In this document: piece after piece, positions 17,706 through 26,518 of the stretch
Position numbering within the stretch: position 1 is the stretch's first letter
How the letters are laid out: each line of letters starts with the position of its first letter
From: Fibrobacterota bacterium
GTDB taxonomy: Bacteria > Fibrobacterota > Chitinivibrionia > Chitinivibrionales > Chitinispirillaceae
NCBI GenBank assembly: GCA_023459055.1
Contig: JAEWVR010000013.1
Span: 1 to 64,000, forward strand
Direction: 5' to 3'
DNA: 64,000 nucleotides
Position numbers and translations under genes: made by a program
The notes under the pieces: generated by a model
What the model was told of the DNA's origin: nothing
Databases searched by the model: none
Seen by the model: only the letters and a program-made list of their open reading frames with translations

Positions 17706-18986
17706 TCAAGATCTCCAATCAAGCAACACTTCGATACCATCAACATCAAACACGGGTATCTTCAACTTTTCGTACACTATTTTTCTCTCTTGAAATGAAT
17801 TATCAATAAATATCGACATTGAAGGATCAATGAAATCTACTTTTTGTTCATCCGTTTTTAAATGCATGATACTTTTAAAAAGGGTTTTTGGGATTGAATA
17901 TTTTTCTAAACTTTCAATTAAAGAGAACTCATGCTTTGTAATTATGTAAACATTTTTTTTGTAATTCTGACATTGATACAAAAATCTGATCGCAGTTAAA
18001 TTGACTGCATCATTAATGATTACAGTATCATCATAATCAATGTATACGTTATCATAATCGTAATCAATCTTATAACGGCTTATTAGTGTTCTGTCCATTT
18101 TCACATTGTAATTGTTTGCAAAAACAGAGATTTCCTTGCCCATTGCAGCATAAATACTTAATAGAGGCAGGTTAACACCTCTAACGCGAGTCAAACACAT
18201 TGTTCCTGCACAACGGGTTGAAATTTCTAGCAATTTGAATATACCCTGATTATCTTTTTTAATTTGAAAATACCATAAGCCAAGAAAAGACATCCGATCA
18301 TTAATCGTATTTGCAATACGTTCAATTTCCTGAGATAACATCTCATTTTGTCCAGAGACACAAACACCCGCTAAAAGTCTTTGACGGGAACGAGGAGAAA
18401 CATACTGTAATTTACCATTTTTATCTGTAATACAATCTACTGTAAACTCATCACCTGGGAGGAATTCACTTACAACATAATCGTTAAACCATTCATCCTT
18501 TAAATCATCAACATTCATGATCTTTAATGCACCCACAGAACCTTGTCCTTCACGAGGCTTTATGAAAACGGGCAATTTGTCAACTTCCCTTTTACTATTA
18601 TATATTTTTGGAAGAAAACTGCACTCTTTGAATAGTTCGTAGGTTTTTCTCTTATCTCTGCAGATTCTTACTGTTTCAATATTCCCCGCTAGAATTTTAG
18701 CTTTACATTTATCTTGATTTTCTACCAAAAACAAAGCAACTGAATCATGCGTTGGAAAAACCAAAGTTATATTGTTTTTCTCAATAATTTCATTAAACTT
18801 GTAAAAAAAATCATTTGAATTAATAAATGGAAGGCCGGGAATATAGTTTTTAAAGACATAGCTGCCATGCCGTTCTACCGATGATGCACCAAATAAATTT
18901 ATATTTACACAAGTCGATAATGCATCATGTAATTCTATAGAATTTATTTCCCCAGCAGGAAAGATAAGTACATTTATTTTACTCAT
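17706..18986 (-). CDS. ATP-grasp ligase fused to a HAD-like phosphatase domain
   Basis: A 426-aa two-part protein. Residues 1-300 are ATP-grasp of the carbamoyl-phosphate-synthase type: VFIKPREGQGSVG (140-152) binds ATP, YVVSEFLPGDEFTVD (170-184) and FKLLEISTRCAG (250-261) give the metal ligands. Residues about 312-426 are HAD-like: motif I DYDDT (317-321), a Thr in YIITKHE (350) and FIDNS (393-397, Asp395). It overlaps the upstream DegT-like gene by 8 nt. One chain that could make an acyl-phosphate ligation and remove a phosphate suggests sugar or amino-acid tailoring, but the reaction is unknown. Confidence 0.85.
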   Translation of the reverse strand: MSKINVLIFPAGEINSIELHDALSTCVNINLFGASSVERHGSYVFKNYIPGLPFINSNDFFYKFNEIIEKNNITLVFPTHDSVALFLVENQDKCKAKILAGNIETVRICRDKRKTYELFKECSFLPKIYNSKREVDKLPVFIKPREGQGSVGALKIMNVDDLKDEWFNDYVVSEFLPGDEFTVDCITDKNGKLQYVSPRSRQRLLAGVCVSGQNEMLSQEIERIANTINDRMSFLGLWYFQIKKDNQGIFKLLEISTRCAGTMCLTRVRGVNLPLLSIYAAMGKEISVFANNYNVKMDRTLISRYKIDYDYDNVYIDYDDTVIINDAVNLTAIRFLYQCQNYKKNVYIITKHEFSLIESLEKYSIPKTLFKSIMHLKTDEQKVDFIDPSMSIFIDNSFQERKIVYEKLKIPVFDVDGIEVLLDWRS

Positions 18987-19920
18987 AAATTACTTTCAAA
19001 ATTTGTTTCATGTCTTCTTCCCGATATCTTTGATCTATAGGAAGCGGCAAAAGATATTTATGCAGATATTCTTCAATTTGAGTCTCCGCACCATTCATTT
19101 CCATCTCTGGCCAGTATGTTGCAACATATATCTTATTTTGTATCAATTTACTTCTTATATTTTCGTTTTTTATTAGTAAAGGATATACCATCGGGACATC
19201 AATTTCATTATCAAGTAAATTTAATTCATTTATATTCGATAAGTTTTCATTGAGAAACTCATAATTTTCTATTCTTTTTTGTTTAGCATTTTCATAATCG
19301 ATTGAACAAAGCAATTTTTTGGTAAATCTTGACATGGTTCTAATAGGCAGATTATCCAAAGAATTATCATTAGTTTTGAATTCGCTATAAGCAACTTCCG
19401 CTGACAAATCGGCTCTTTTTAGTAAATGCGAACATCGTTGATGAGAAATCTCCTGTTCAAATTGTTCTTCTAATATTTTATCAATTTTCAGATAACCACC
19501 ATCTGGTAAACCAAAAAACTTTCGGGGTGAATAAAAACATGCTAATCCTGTTGGCTGTGAATAAAAGCTTTGCGCATTATCAATTATTAGATTCTTATAT
19601 CTATTTGCTAATGTTTTGGAATTTTTTGTACAAACGCCATAATAATTAGTATACAAAATAAAAGAATCATCCGGGAATTCAATAACAGGTAGAAGATTGC
19701 TATCTATGGCGTAAAACAAGAGTTTACAACTTTCTGATTTTAAAGCATCATGAATAACAGGACACGTATAATATGGGACGTACATCTCTGTTATACCATA
19801 AACTCTAACAATATAGCGAAGTGCATTCCTGGCTGAATTTAATGAGATTAAATCAGGGTAGTACTCATTTCCTGCCCTTAGTTCAAGTTCAAAAAAACCA
19901 CCTATTTCATTTCGATTCAT
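18979..19920 (-). CDS. small divergent DegT-like PLP enzyme
   Basis: A 313-aa protein, about 60-90 residues shorter than typical DegT/EryC1 enzymes. IIDNAQSFYS (112-121) holds the PLP-ring aspartate Asp114, and YSPRKFFGLPDGGYL has the probable Schiff-base lysine Lys134. So it could be catalytically active despite weak overall similarity. Its start overlaps the wbqC-like stop by 4 nt (19917-19920) and its end overlaps the ATP-grasp gene by 8 nt, implying translational coupling. The acceptor is unknown. Confidence 0.78.
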   Translation of the reverse strand: MNRNEIGGFFELELRAGNEYYPDLISLNSARNALRYIVRVYGITEMYVPYYTCPVIHDALKSESCKLLFYAIDSNLLPVIEFPDDSFILYTNYYGVCTKNSKTLANRYKNLIIDNAQSFYSQPTGLACFYSPRKFFGLPDGGYLKIDKILEEQFEQEISHQRCSHLLKRADLSAEVAYSEFKTNDNSLDNLPIRTMSRFTKKLLCSIDYENAKQKRIENYEFLNENLSNINELNLLDNEIDVPMVYPLLIKNENIRSKLIQNKIYVATYWPEMEMNGAETQIEEYLHKYLLPLPIDQRYREEDMKQILKVIYE

Positions 19921-20603
19921 AACAACTCATACTCTTTAAGCATAGATTGTATTTTTTCAACAGAGTTAAACATTAGAACATCAATTATTGACAAGCCAAC
20001 TATGAAGTCGTTGTTAAACTGTTTATAAACTGCAAGTTTTGTTTTAAGGAATTTAAGACTAATCCCAGCTACTTCAAAGTCATGCTTGGAATAGAGTTCC
20101 TGTCCACCAATCGCATTGTAATATTCACTTCCTCCAAGAAGTTTACAAATATGTATAACTTTTTCTTGTCCCTTAAGTGTAGTATCTTTAGCTAATTCAG
20201 ACGATTTAATAAAATCAGTATTGATGTTTAAGAAAGCAGAAATACTTTTTAGGCTATTTATAACATAGTGGGCAAGATTGGAGTCATTAAAATCAATGAT
20301 CGATTCAATAAGGGGAAAGACACTTTTAAAAAATGCTGCTTTACAATATGACTGTTGCAGAGTTTTCTTAAACTTTTGATTATTGTTAATTTGAATTTCA
20401 TTAATGTGCTTAAATGAACTTGCACCAGTCAAATCAAATGAAAAAAGATGTTTTTTACCATTCACCAGTATATTATTTCTATTTATCCACCCTTGTTTGA
20501 TATAATTGACATCATCGTAAAAAACATATTTATCGACAGCATTCATTAATTGAAAATAGCCAAGGTATGGAAACAAATATGGTTGCATTATACCAATCTT
20601 CAT
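19917..20603 (-). CDS. WbqC-like family protein
   Basis: A 228-aa protein of the WbqC-like family, found in O-antigen and glycan loci and without an established activity. Typical features are MKIGIMQPYLFPYLGYFQL at the start, VFYDDVNYIKQGWINRN (28-44), and the C-terminal LSIIDVLMFNS. It starts the four-gene overlapping cassette. The stop of a decayed aminotransferase lies only 3 nt upstream, so the intact operon once had more genes. A dead paralog lies at 14702-15372. Confidence 0.85.
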   Translation of the reverse strand: MKIGIMQPYLFPYLGYFQLMNAVDKYVFYDDVNYIKQGWINRNNILVNGKKHLFSFDLTGASSFKHINEIQINNNQKFKKTLQQSYCKAAFFKSVFPLIESIIDFNDSNLAHYVINSLKSISAFLNINTDFIKSSELAKDTTLKGQEKVIHICKLLGGSEYYNAIGGQELYSKHDFEVAGISLKFLKTKLAVYKQFNNDFIVGLSIIDVLMFNSVEKIQSMLKEYELL

Positions 20604-20606
20604 CTG

Positions 20607-20949
20607 TTACAACACTCCAAATGACTTTACAAGATTAGCAATTGTAATTAGCATTTCCTGCTCAATATCCGGGAATATTGGTAATCAAAGTACCTTTTCA
20701 GAGGTCTCTTCCGCAACTGGTATCTTTCCAGACAATGCAGAATCATGAGCCCTGTAGGTTGGGAATCGACTAATCAGAGGATAAAAATAGTGTCATCTGT
20801 AGATGTTGTGTTCTTTTAATATCTAATACACATCATCCCTGCTCTTGCCATATTTTTCCTTATCAATCACTATTGGGAAATATGGATAACAGTGTTTTTT
20901 ACATCTGGAATATCCTCCAAAAACTGAATTTCCTCAATACCTGTTAACG
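20607..20949 (-). pseudogene. 3' remnant of a DegT/DnrJ/EryC1/StrS aminotransferase
   Basis: The minus strand encodes, across one frameshift and three stops, LTGIEEIQFLEDIPDVK, YPYFPIVIDKEKYGKSRDD, ILKEHNIY, YPLISRFPTYRAHDSALSG, KIPVAEETSEKVL and LPIFPDIEQEM, ending in KSFGVL-stop. This is the C-terminal third of a sugar aminotransferase; the PLP-lysine half is gone. The final stop is 3 nt from the wbqC-like start codon, indicating an ancestral degT-wbqC gene order. Confidence 0.8.
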
Positions 20950-21069
20950 ATTATCTATAAAATTCTGAACCGGTGTAAGTCCGGAGTGCTTTTTTGTCGC
21001 CCTTATTATCGGGGCAATTTTCATAAAATTTGGTCGCGCACCTGCAACAGGAAATACTTTCTGTGTCAT
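20944..21069 (-). pseudogene. 5' stub of a UDP-GlcNAc 2-epimerase (wecB-like) gene
   Basis: The minus strand from ATG 21069 reads MTQKVFPVAGARPNFMKIAP, then IIRATKKHSGLTPV, and stops after 41 codons where it runs into the degT remnant. GxRPNFMKIAPIIRA is the signature N-terminus of UDP-N-acetylglucosamine 2-epimerases (full length about 370 aa). The remaining 330 codons are missing, so a deletion joined a wecB start to a degT end. Confidence 0.78.
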
Positions 21070-21309
21070 CTGCACTCAATATTCCATTACACTGCAAAAA
21101 AATCACTCCAAAATACAGTATACTTTGAGTTATGCAAAAACTCAAGATCTATTATACTACTATTACTGACAGAATTAGACAACCGTAATGCTTAACTGCA
21201 CTATTGCCTTACATGGCAAATACTACAAAGGGTTAGAGGATATCAAAATAAAAGAGAGAAGGTAACAAGTTACGGGTAATGAGTGGGACGTGGAAGATTG
21301 TCCAATACC

Positions 21310-21670
21310 TGTTATTTCAGTAGAGACATACAGGCTCTCCCAGCTTTCCGGGAAATCCTTACATGTTTGCCCTGCACTCGGACTCCGCCGAACCGTAACA
21401 TCTCAGCTTTAACGATGTTTTAGTTTTGTCCCCGCATATTAGACAGCGAAGACATCAACGGCAACTGATCTTTCGAAGATCTACCACACGGCTTTCATGT
21501 TTTCTGTCTACGCTTCGCGCTATGGTTACCCTAACGCGAAAGACTCGCTTGCAGGTGCTGGTTAGTCTTTACTGCACGGGACTTACACCCGTTGGATTCC
21601 ATTCGTATATTTCAGCGATATCGCCCTTGATGTTACATCCCAATACACAAGACTTTGGCTGGCGCCATCA
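21310..21670 (-). mobile_element. possible group II intron RNA remnant, no reverse transcriptase
   Basis: On the minus strand this stretch has no protein frame but shows a dense pattern of short stems, including GGAATCCAACGGGTGTAAG / TCCCGT (a stem with loop near 21580-21600), AGATCTTCGAAAGATC (about 21470-21485), and paired stretches CGCGTTAGGG / ACCATAGCGCG. The style resembles the 5' RNA domains of bacterial group II introns. I could not find a domain V or an intron-encoded protein, and did not recognise the exact element. A structured non-coding RNA or another mobile element is possible. The adjoining 21070-21309 shows nothing. Confidence 0.35.
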
Positions 21671-21692
21671 ACCTTAGCCTTAATCCTGCCAC

Positions 21693-22112
21693 TTAGTAAA
21701 TATCCGATGCATGAAGAAGCTCGACATTTTTCTTTTTAAGAACATCAATCGCATCCCTGATTTTTTCGCACCGGATAATCGCGTTTGCCTTTTTCTGAAC
21801 AGAAAACGCATACATATACTCAACACTGATATCGGCATCGGAAAGAATCTGTAATATATTTGCAATCGATCCGGGAATATCGGGAATTGACAAACACAAT
21901 ACATCGGTAAGCCCGACAGAAAAACCTTTTTCCTTAAGAGCACTCACTGCCTGAGCCGGGTCGGAAACAATGCAACGCAGGATTCCGTAGTCAGATGTTT
22001 CGGCAACGGTGAGTGCTGAGATATTAATCTTCTTGCGCGCCAGTTCCTGGGTCACCTCGGTTAAACGACCCGATTTATTTTCAAGAAATATTGAAAGCTG
22101 CTGAATAATCAT
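21693..22112 (-). CDS. tandem ACT-domain protein
   Basis: A 139-aa protein of two ACT units: IIQQLSIFLENKSGRLTEVT (2-21) and LCLSIPDIPGSIANILQIL (about 72-90). ACT domains bind amino acids. Stand-alone ACT pairs of this type commonly travel with phenylacetate-CoA ligase and indolepyruvate oxidoreductase genes, as here, and may sense an aromatic amino acid. It is the last gene of the iorA-iorB-paaK-ACT run, 117 nt after paaK. It has no catalytic domain, so a regulatory role is inferred. Confidence 0.85.
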   Translation of the reverse strand: MIIQQLSIFLENKSGRLTEVTQELARKKINISALTVAETSDYGILRCIVSDPAQAVSALKEKGFSVGLTDVLCLSIPDIPGSIANILQILSDADISVEYMYAFSVQKKANAIIRCEKIRDAIDVLKKKNVELLHASDIY

Positions 22113-22229
22113 ATCGATCTCCTTTTGACATCACCCCTGCTCCATATATTGTAAGTGGAGCGGGGCTGCGAGTGTAGTGTTATTTTATCAATTTTGTATT
22201 TCATGATAATAGCGATCCATCGTTTACAT

Positions 22230-23528
22230 TTAAATGGTTCGTTTATCAATGATACGTTTCGCCTTGCCCTCACTGCGCTCAAGGCTTTTCGGTTCAGCCA
22301 GTTTCACCTTGACGGCTACACCAAGCGTACTTTCAACATTCTTACGGATTTTTTCCGAGAGCGCTTCAAGCTTCCGGATCTCATCCGAGAAAAACTGCTC
22401 ATCAACTTCAACAACGAGGGTTAATGTGTCAAGGAGATGTTCACGTTCGACAATGAGCTGATAATGCGGTTTTGTCTCGGTCATGTTAAGCAGCACGGTT
22501 TCGATCTGTGACGGAAACACGTTGACACCACGGATAATCAGCATATCGTCACTTCTGCCAAGACATTTTTCCATTCGGACCAGCGTACGTCCGCAGCGGC
22601 ATGGCTCATAGAGAAGCCGTGTAAGATCCCGTGTACGATAACGGATCAGTGGTAACCCTTCCTTGGTGATCGTCGTAAAAACGAGTTCACCCTTGTCTCC
22701 GTGCTTTACCGGCTGCAGTGTTTCGGGATCAATGATTTCAGGGATAAAATGATCTTCGAAAACATGCATGCCACATTTGTACATACAATCACACGAAACA
22801 CCGGGCCCCATAATTTCACTGAGTCCATATATGTCAATTGCATTAATGCCAAGACTTTCTTCTATTGCAGTACGCATATGCTCAGACCATGGTTCCGCAC
22901 CAAAGATTCCAACTTTCAATTTCAGATTACTGCGCTTAACACCGTACTCTTTCATTGACTCTGCAAGAAACAGTGAATATGATGGCGTACAGGCAAGCGC
23001 TGTTACTCCAAAATCCTCCATCAACTGCAATTGCCGTTTTGTATTCCCCGATGACGCAGGTACCACTGAAGCACCCATTTTTTCTGCACCGTAATGAAGA
23101 CCAAGACCACCCGTAAAGAGTCCGTAACCATAGGCAATCTGAATAATATCATCCGGACCGACATCAGCACATCCCAGTGAACGGGCTACAACTTCCGCCC
23201 ATATCGCGATGTCTTTTCGAGTGTACCCTACAACGGTTGCTTTTCCGGTAGTACCCGATGATGCATGAATCCGGACTATTTCTCTTTGCGGCACTGCGAA
23301 AAGTCCGAATGGATAATTATCACGCAGATCAGTCTTAACGGTAAAGGGCAGTTTGACAATGTCATCAACAGTCCGGATATCTTCAGGCCCCAATTTAGCA
23401 GCCTGCATTTTCGCCCGGTATGCCGGTACATTATGATAAACCCGTTCAACGACCTCACGCAGTTTTTCAGACTGATATGCACGCATATCATCTCTGCTCA
23501 TGCACTCCATTGCCTTATTCCAGATCAT
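22230..23528 (-). CDS. paaK: phenylacetate-CoA ligase
   Basis: Activates phenylacetate or related aryl-acetates with ATP and CoA. The 432-aa protein is of the short PaaK class. ASSGTTGKATVVGYT is the AMP-forming P-loop motif, DIYGLSEIMGPGV the adenylate motif, and LIRYRTRDLTRL the hinge region; the C-terminal RSDDMLIIRGVNVFPSQ is the ligase mini-domain. I use ATG 23528, with GAGGAG 9 nt upstream; the frame extends 12 codons further without a ribosome site. In this operon it would interconvert aryl-acetyl-CoA and free acid, conserving ATP during aromatic amino-acid fermentation. Confidence 0.93.
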   Translation of the reverse strand: MIWNKAMECMSRDDMRAYQSEKLREVVERVYHNVPAYRAKMQAAKLGPEDIRTVDDIVKLPFTVKTDLRDNYPFGLFAVPQREIVRIHASSGTTGKATVVGYTRKDIAIWAEVVARSLGCADVGPDDIIQIAYGYGLFTGGLGLHYGAEKMGASVVPASSGNTKRQLQLMEDFGVTALACTPSYSLFLAESMKEYGVKRSNLKLKVGIFGAEPWSEHMRTAIEESLGINAIDIYGLSEIMGPGVSCDCMYKCGMHVFEDHFIPEIIDPETLQPVKHGDKGELVFTTITKEGLPLIRYRTRDLTRLLYEPCRCGRTLVRMEKCLGRSDDMLIIRGVNVFPSQIETVLLNMTETKPHYQLIVEREHLLDTLTLVVEVDEQFFSDEIRKLEALSEKIRKNVESTLGVAVKVKLAEPKSLERSEGKAKRIIDKRTI

Positions 23529-23582
23529 CAGTATATACTCCTCTGCTTTACAGGATTCATACAACGATTAAAAAATTTTCGT

Positions 23583-24146
23583 TTACTTACCGTATCCCTT
23601 GTCAAATGCATCAATATTGCTCTGCACGAATTTCGCCGGTGATGCATCCGTGATTCCCTGAATCCAGCTATCACGGGAAAACGATGTATGTTTTGCAAAT
23701 GCACCAAGCATTACCGCGTTCACTGCTCTGCTGCTCCCGGCTTCAAGTGCCCGTGCAGTTGCATCGATAAGTTCAACCTTGACATCAAGCGTACGTATCG
23801 TATCGACAATCGTATCTGGATACGCACAGTCCCCCGCAACTACCGGCTGCGGCTTGATTTTCTGATCATTAATAATAATAACACCCTGTTTTTTAACATA
23901 AGGGACATACCGTGCTGCCTCAAGCATTTCAAATGCGAGCAGTACATCCGCATACCCTTCCTCGACAATCGGTGATGCAATCTGTTTACCGAACCGTACA
24001 TAGGTAATAACACTTCCACCCCGCTGGGACATGCCATGCACTTCAGACACCTTGACATCATAATTATTATTCAGCGCCACACGCCCGATCACGCGGGCTG
24101 CAAAAAGTGCGCCCTGGCCACCTACTGCTGAAATCACTATATTCAT
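23583..24146 (-). CDS. iorB: indolepyruvate:ferredoxin oxidoreductase, beta subunit
   Basis: The 187-aa gamma-type subunit of the 2-oxoacid:ferredoxin oxidoreductase family, starting NIVISAVGGQGALFAARVIG and with EVHGMSQRGGSVITYVRFG, both hallmark motifs. It pairs with IorA to oxidise aryl-pyruvates to aryl-acetyl-CoA with reduction of ferredoxin. Its ATG overlaps the iorA stop (TAATG), so translation is coupled. Such enzymes are oxygen-sensitive and typical of anaerobes. Confidence 0.93.
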   Translation of the reverse strand: MNIVISAVGGQGALFAARVIGRVALNNNYDVKVSEVHGMSQRGGSVITYVRFGKQIASPIVEEGYADVLLAFEMLEAARYVPYVKKQGVIIINDQKIKPQPVVAGDCAYPDTIVDTIRTLDVKVELIDATARALEAGSSRAVNAVMLGAFAKHTSFSRDSWIQGITDASPAKFVQSNIDAFDKGYGK

Positions 24147-25900
24147 TACGCATCCATCCCTTCATCATTTTCACTGATCGCACCGAAACTGCAGATATCA
24201 GCGCAAATTCCGCACCCGACACACAAACTGTTTTCAATGACAGCCTTCTTATTTACAAAGGATATCGCAGGACATCCGATTACCCGGCATGCACGGCATC
24301 CGGTACACTTTTGTGGATCAACGCTGAACGCATTTCCCGGACGATCAATTCCTTTAATAAGAAGACATGGCTGCTTTGTGATAATAACTGATGGTTCAGG
24401 AGCACTGATCTCTTCTTTGATCACCCGTTCAAGTTCCTTTAAATCATACGCGTCGACTTCAACAACACGCCTGATCCCGATTGCTTCAACCACTTTCTTT
24501 ATATCAAGTGCCGGAGCAGGTGATCCATTGAGCCTCACCCCTGTTGACGGATTATTCTGATGTCCGGTCATGGCTGTTATGGAATTATCGAGGATAATGA
24601 CAGTGGTATATCCCTTATTGTAAACGATATCAACAAGCCCGGTTAGTCCCGAATGCCAGAATGTTGAATCACCGATAACTGCTACCGACTGACTTGCAAA
24701 CTCCTTGCCGCGGGCTTTTTCAAAGCCGAATGCCATGCCTATTGATGCACCCATGCATATTGACGTATGCATAGCCTCAAGCGGTGGCGATGCAGCCAGA
24801 GTGTAACAACCAATATCACCGGAAACACGAAGTTTGAGTTTTCTTAAAATGTAAAATGGTCCGCGGTGATGACACCCGGGACACATTACCGGTGGACGAA
24901 CCGGGATTGTGACATCACTACCAAGCGTTAATAGTTCCGGTGCTGATCCGGTAATTTTCTGACGAATAATTCTGCTTGACAATTCTCCAATACGGGGAAA
25001 CAGATCACCGCCGGTAACCGATAGCCCCCAGGATTTGATCTGAAGTTCAAAAATCGATTCCACTTCTTCGATAACATACACTTTTTGGCATGCATTTACA
25101 AAATCGGTAATTTTTTTCTGTGGGAGCGGATATACCATGCCGAGTTTTACAAAAGACGCATCAGGAAACACCTCTTTTGCATATTGGTAACAGATACCGC
25201 CGGCAATAATGCCTATTGAGGTATCGTTCATTTCAACACAGTTCAGATCGGTGGTATCTGCAAACACTTTTAATGTACCAAGACGATCCTCGGCAACAAC
25301 ACGACGGCGGCGGGCGTATGCAGGAGCAACGATATACTTGCCATGCTGTTTATCAAATGGTTTCAAGGGGACATCACAACGATCCCCAAGTGTCACCAGG
25401 CTTTGCGAATGAGCAACGCGTGTTGTCAACCGAATGATCACCGGGGTGTCATACGATTCACTCAGCTCAAATGCACGTTTAACAAACTCTTTACATTCTG
25501 CACTATCTGATGGTTCCAGGACCGGTACTTTTGCTGCAATCGCAAACCATCGTGTGTCCTGCTCATTTTGTGAACTATGCTGCCCGGGATCATCAGCGAC
25601 TATCGCAACAAGTCCGCCGGTTACTCCCGGATACGAGATTGACATAAGGGGATCCATCGCCACATTGAGGCCAACATGTTTCATCGCGACAAGTGCGCGG
25701 GCACCGGCTATTGATGCACCTATCGCAATTTCAAATGCGACTTTTTCATTTACCGACCATTCGGCATCAATTTCCTTATAATTACTGATAAACTCCGATA
25801 TCTCTGTACTTGGCGTACCCGGATATGCTGCCGAAACAGTCACTCCCGCCTCCCAGGCTCCACGGGCAATCGCCTCATTTCCTAACATTAATTGCTTCAT
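24146..25900 (-). CDS. iorA: indolepyruvate:ferredoxin oxidoreductase, alpha subunit
   Basis: A 584-aa subunit with an N-terminal pyrimidine-binding part (ARGAWEAGVTVSAAYPGTPS), a TPP domain (CPGCHHRGPFYILRKLK; GDSTFWHSGLTGLVDIVYN) and a C-terminal 2[4Fe-4S] ferredoxin domain with CTGCRACRVIGCP and CVGCGICADIC. It catalyses CoA-dependent oxidative decarboxylation of indolepyruvate, phenylpyruvate and hydroxyphenylpyruvate, or the reverse. It is the first gene of the operon. Confidence 0.95.
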   Translation of the reverse strand: MKQLMLGNEAIARGAWEAGVTVSAAYPGTPSTEISEFISNYKEIDAEWSVNEKVAFEIAIGASIAGARALVAMKHVGLNVAMDPLMSISYPGVTGGLVAIVADDPGQHSSQNEQDTRWFAIAAKVPVLEPSDSAECKEFVKRAFELSESYDTPVIIRLTTRVAHSQSLVTLGDRCDVPLKPFDKQHGKYIVAPAYARRRRVVAEDRLGTLKVFADTTDLNCVEMNDTSIGIIAGGICYQYAKEVFPDASFVKLGMVYPLPQKKITDFVNACQKVYVIEEVESIFELQIKSWGLSVTGGDLFPRIGELSSRIIRQKITGSAPELLTLGSDVTIPVRPPVMCPGCHHRGPFYILRKLKLRVSGDIGCYTLAASPPLEAMHTSICMGASIGMAFGFEKARGKEFASQSVAVIGDSTFWHSGLTGLVDIVYNKGYTTVIILDNSITAMTGHQNNPSTGVRLNGSPAPALDIKKVVEAIGIRRVVEVDAYDLKELERVIKEEISAPEPSVIITKQPCLLIKGIDRPGNAFSVDPQKCTGCRACRVIGCPAISFVNKKAVIENSLCVGCGICADICSFGAISENDEGMDA

Positions 25901-26518
25901 GCTATTACGTTATCCTGCTATTTGTTTGTTGTATGGATAAATTTTTCTATAGTGTAGTGATTAATCCGTTTAGAATTACATCAGATACCCATTTTCCATA
26001 TCTCCACAATATTATTCAATTAATCAAAATAGGTGCGGAATAGAGAAAAATCAAGGAAAAGGTCTAAACAATCACCGTGTATAATTTGTTTACAAAAAAT
26101 TCAATTTATATTGTCTGCAAAAATTCCGCTATACCATTAACAACATCTCCAATCGTTTTTTCCTGTTGTTGTTATTTCTACAATCACCCTGTTTTTAAGA
26201 CGTTACAATGATTATCGGAACATTGCCGTGAGCATGTTCACCCAGAAAGTACAAACAACTGGATCTTTTCAAATCAGTCACAGCCGCACTGCTGCATTAA
26301 AACGATTCAGATTCGCTATCAAATTGATAATTGCAATTGAATCGAACAAAATCTATCAAATCCGGTAACATTGGTTCACCGGATAATCAGCCAGGAATCA
26401 ACATACGTACAAGGAGCAGGTATAGGGACTGTATATATCAGGAATGAAACAGACAACGTTTCTTTGCATGTTTACAGATCTGATTACGTATGTCAAAACT
26501 GACAATTACAGGTCGCAT
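25901..26518. other. 618-nt gap upstream of iorA
   Basis: A/T-rich, no supported ORF or RNA gene. It should contain the iorA promoter, but no strong -35/-10 pair is visible. It also holds the 3' region of the RlmM-like gene at 26519, without an obvious intrinsic terminator. Confidence 0.35.

Noticed and set aside
21426..21677. 83-codon plus-strand frame in the possible intron remnant
   Set aside because: It runs antisense through a structured non-coding element; the arginine/serine-rich product is typical of such artefacts.
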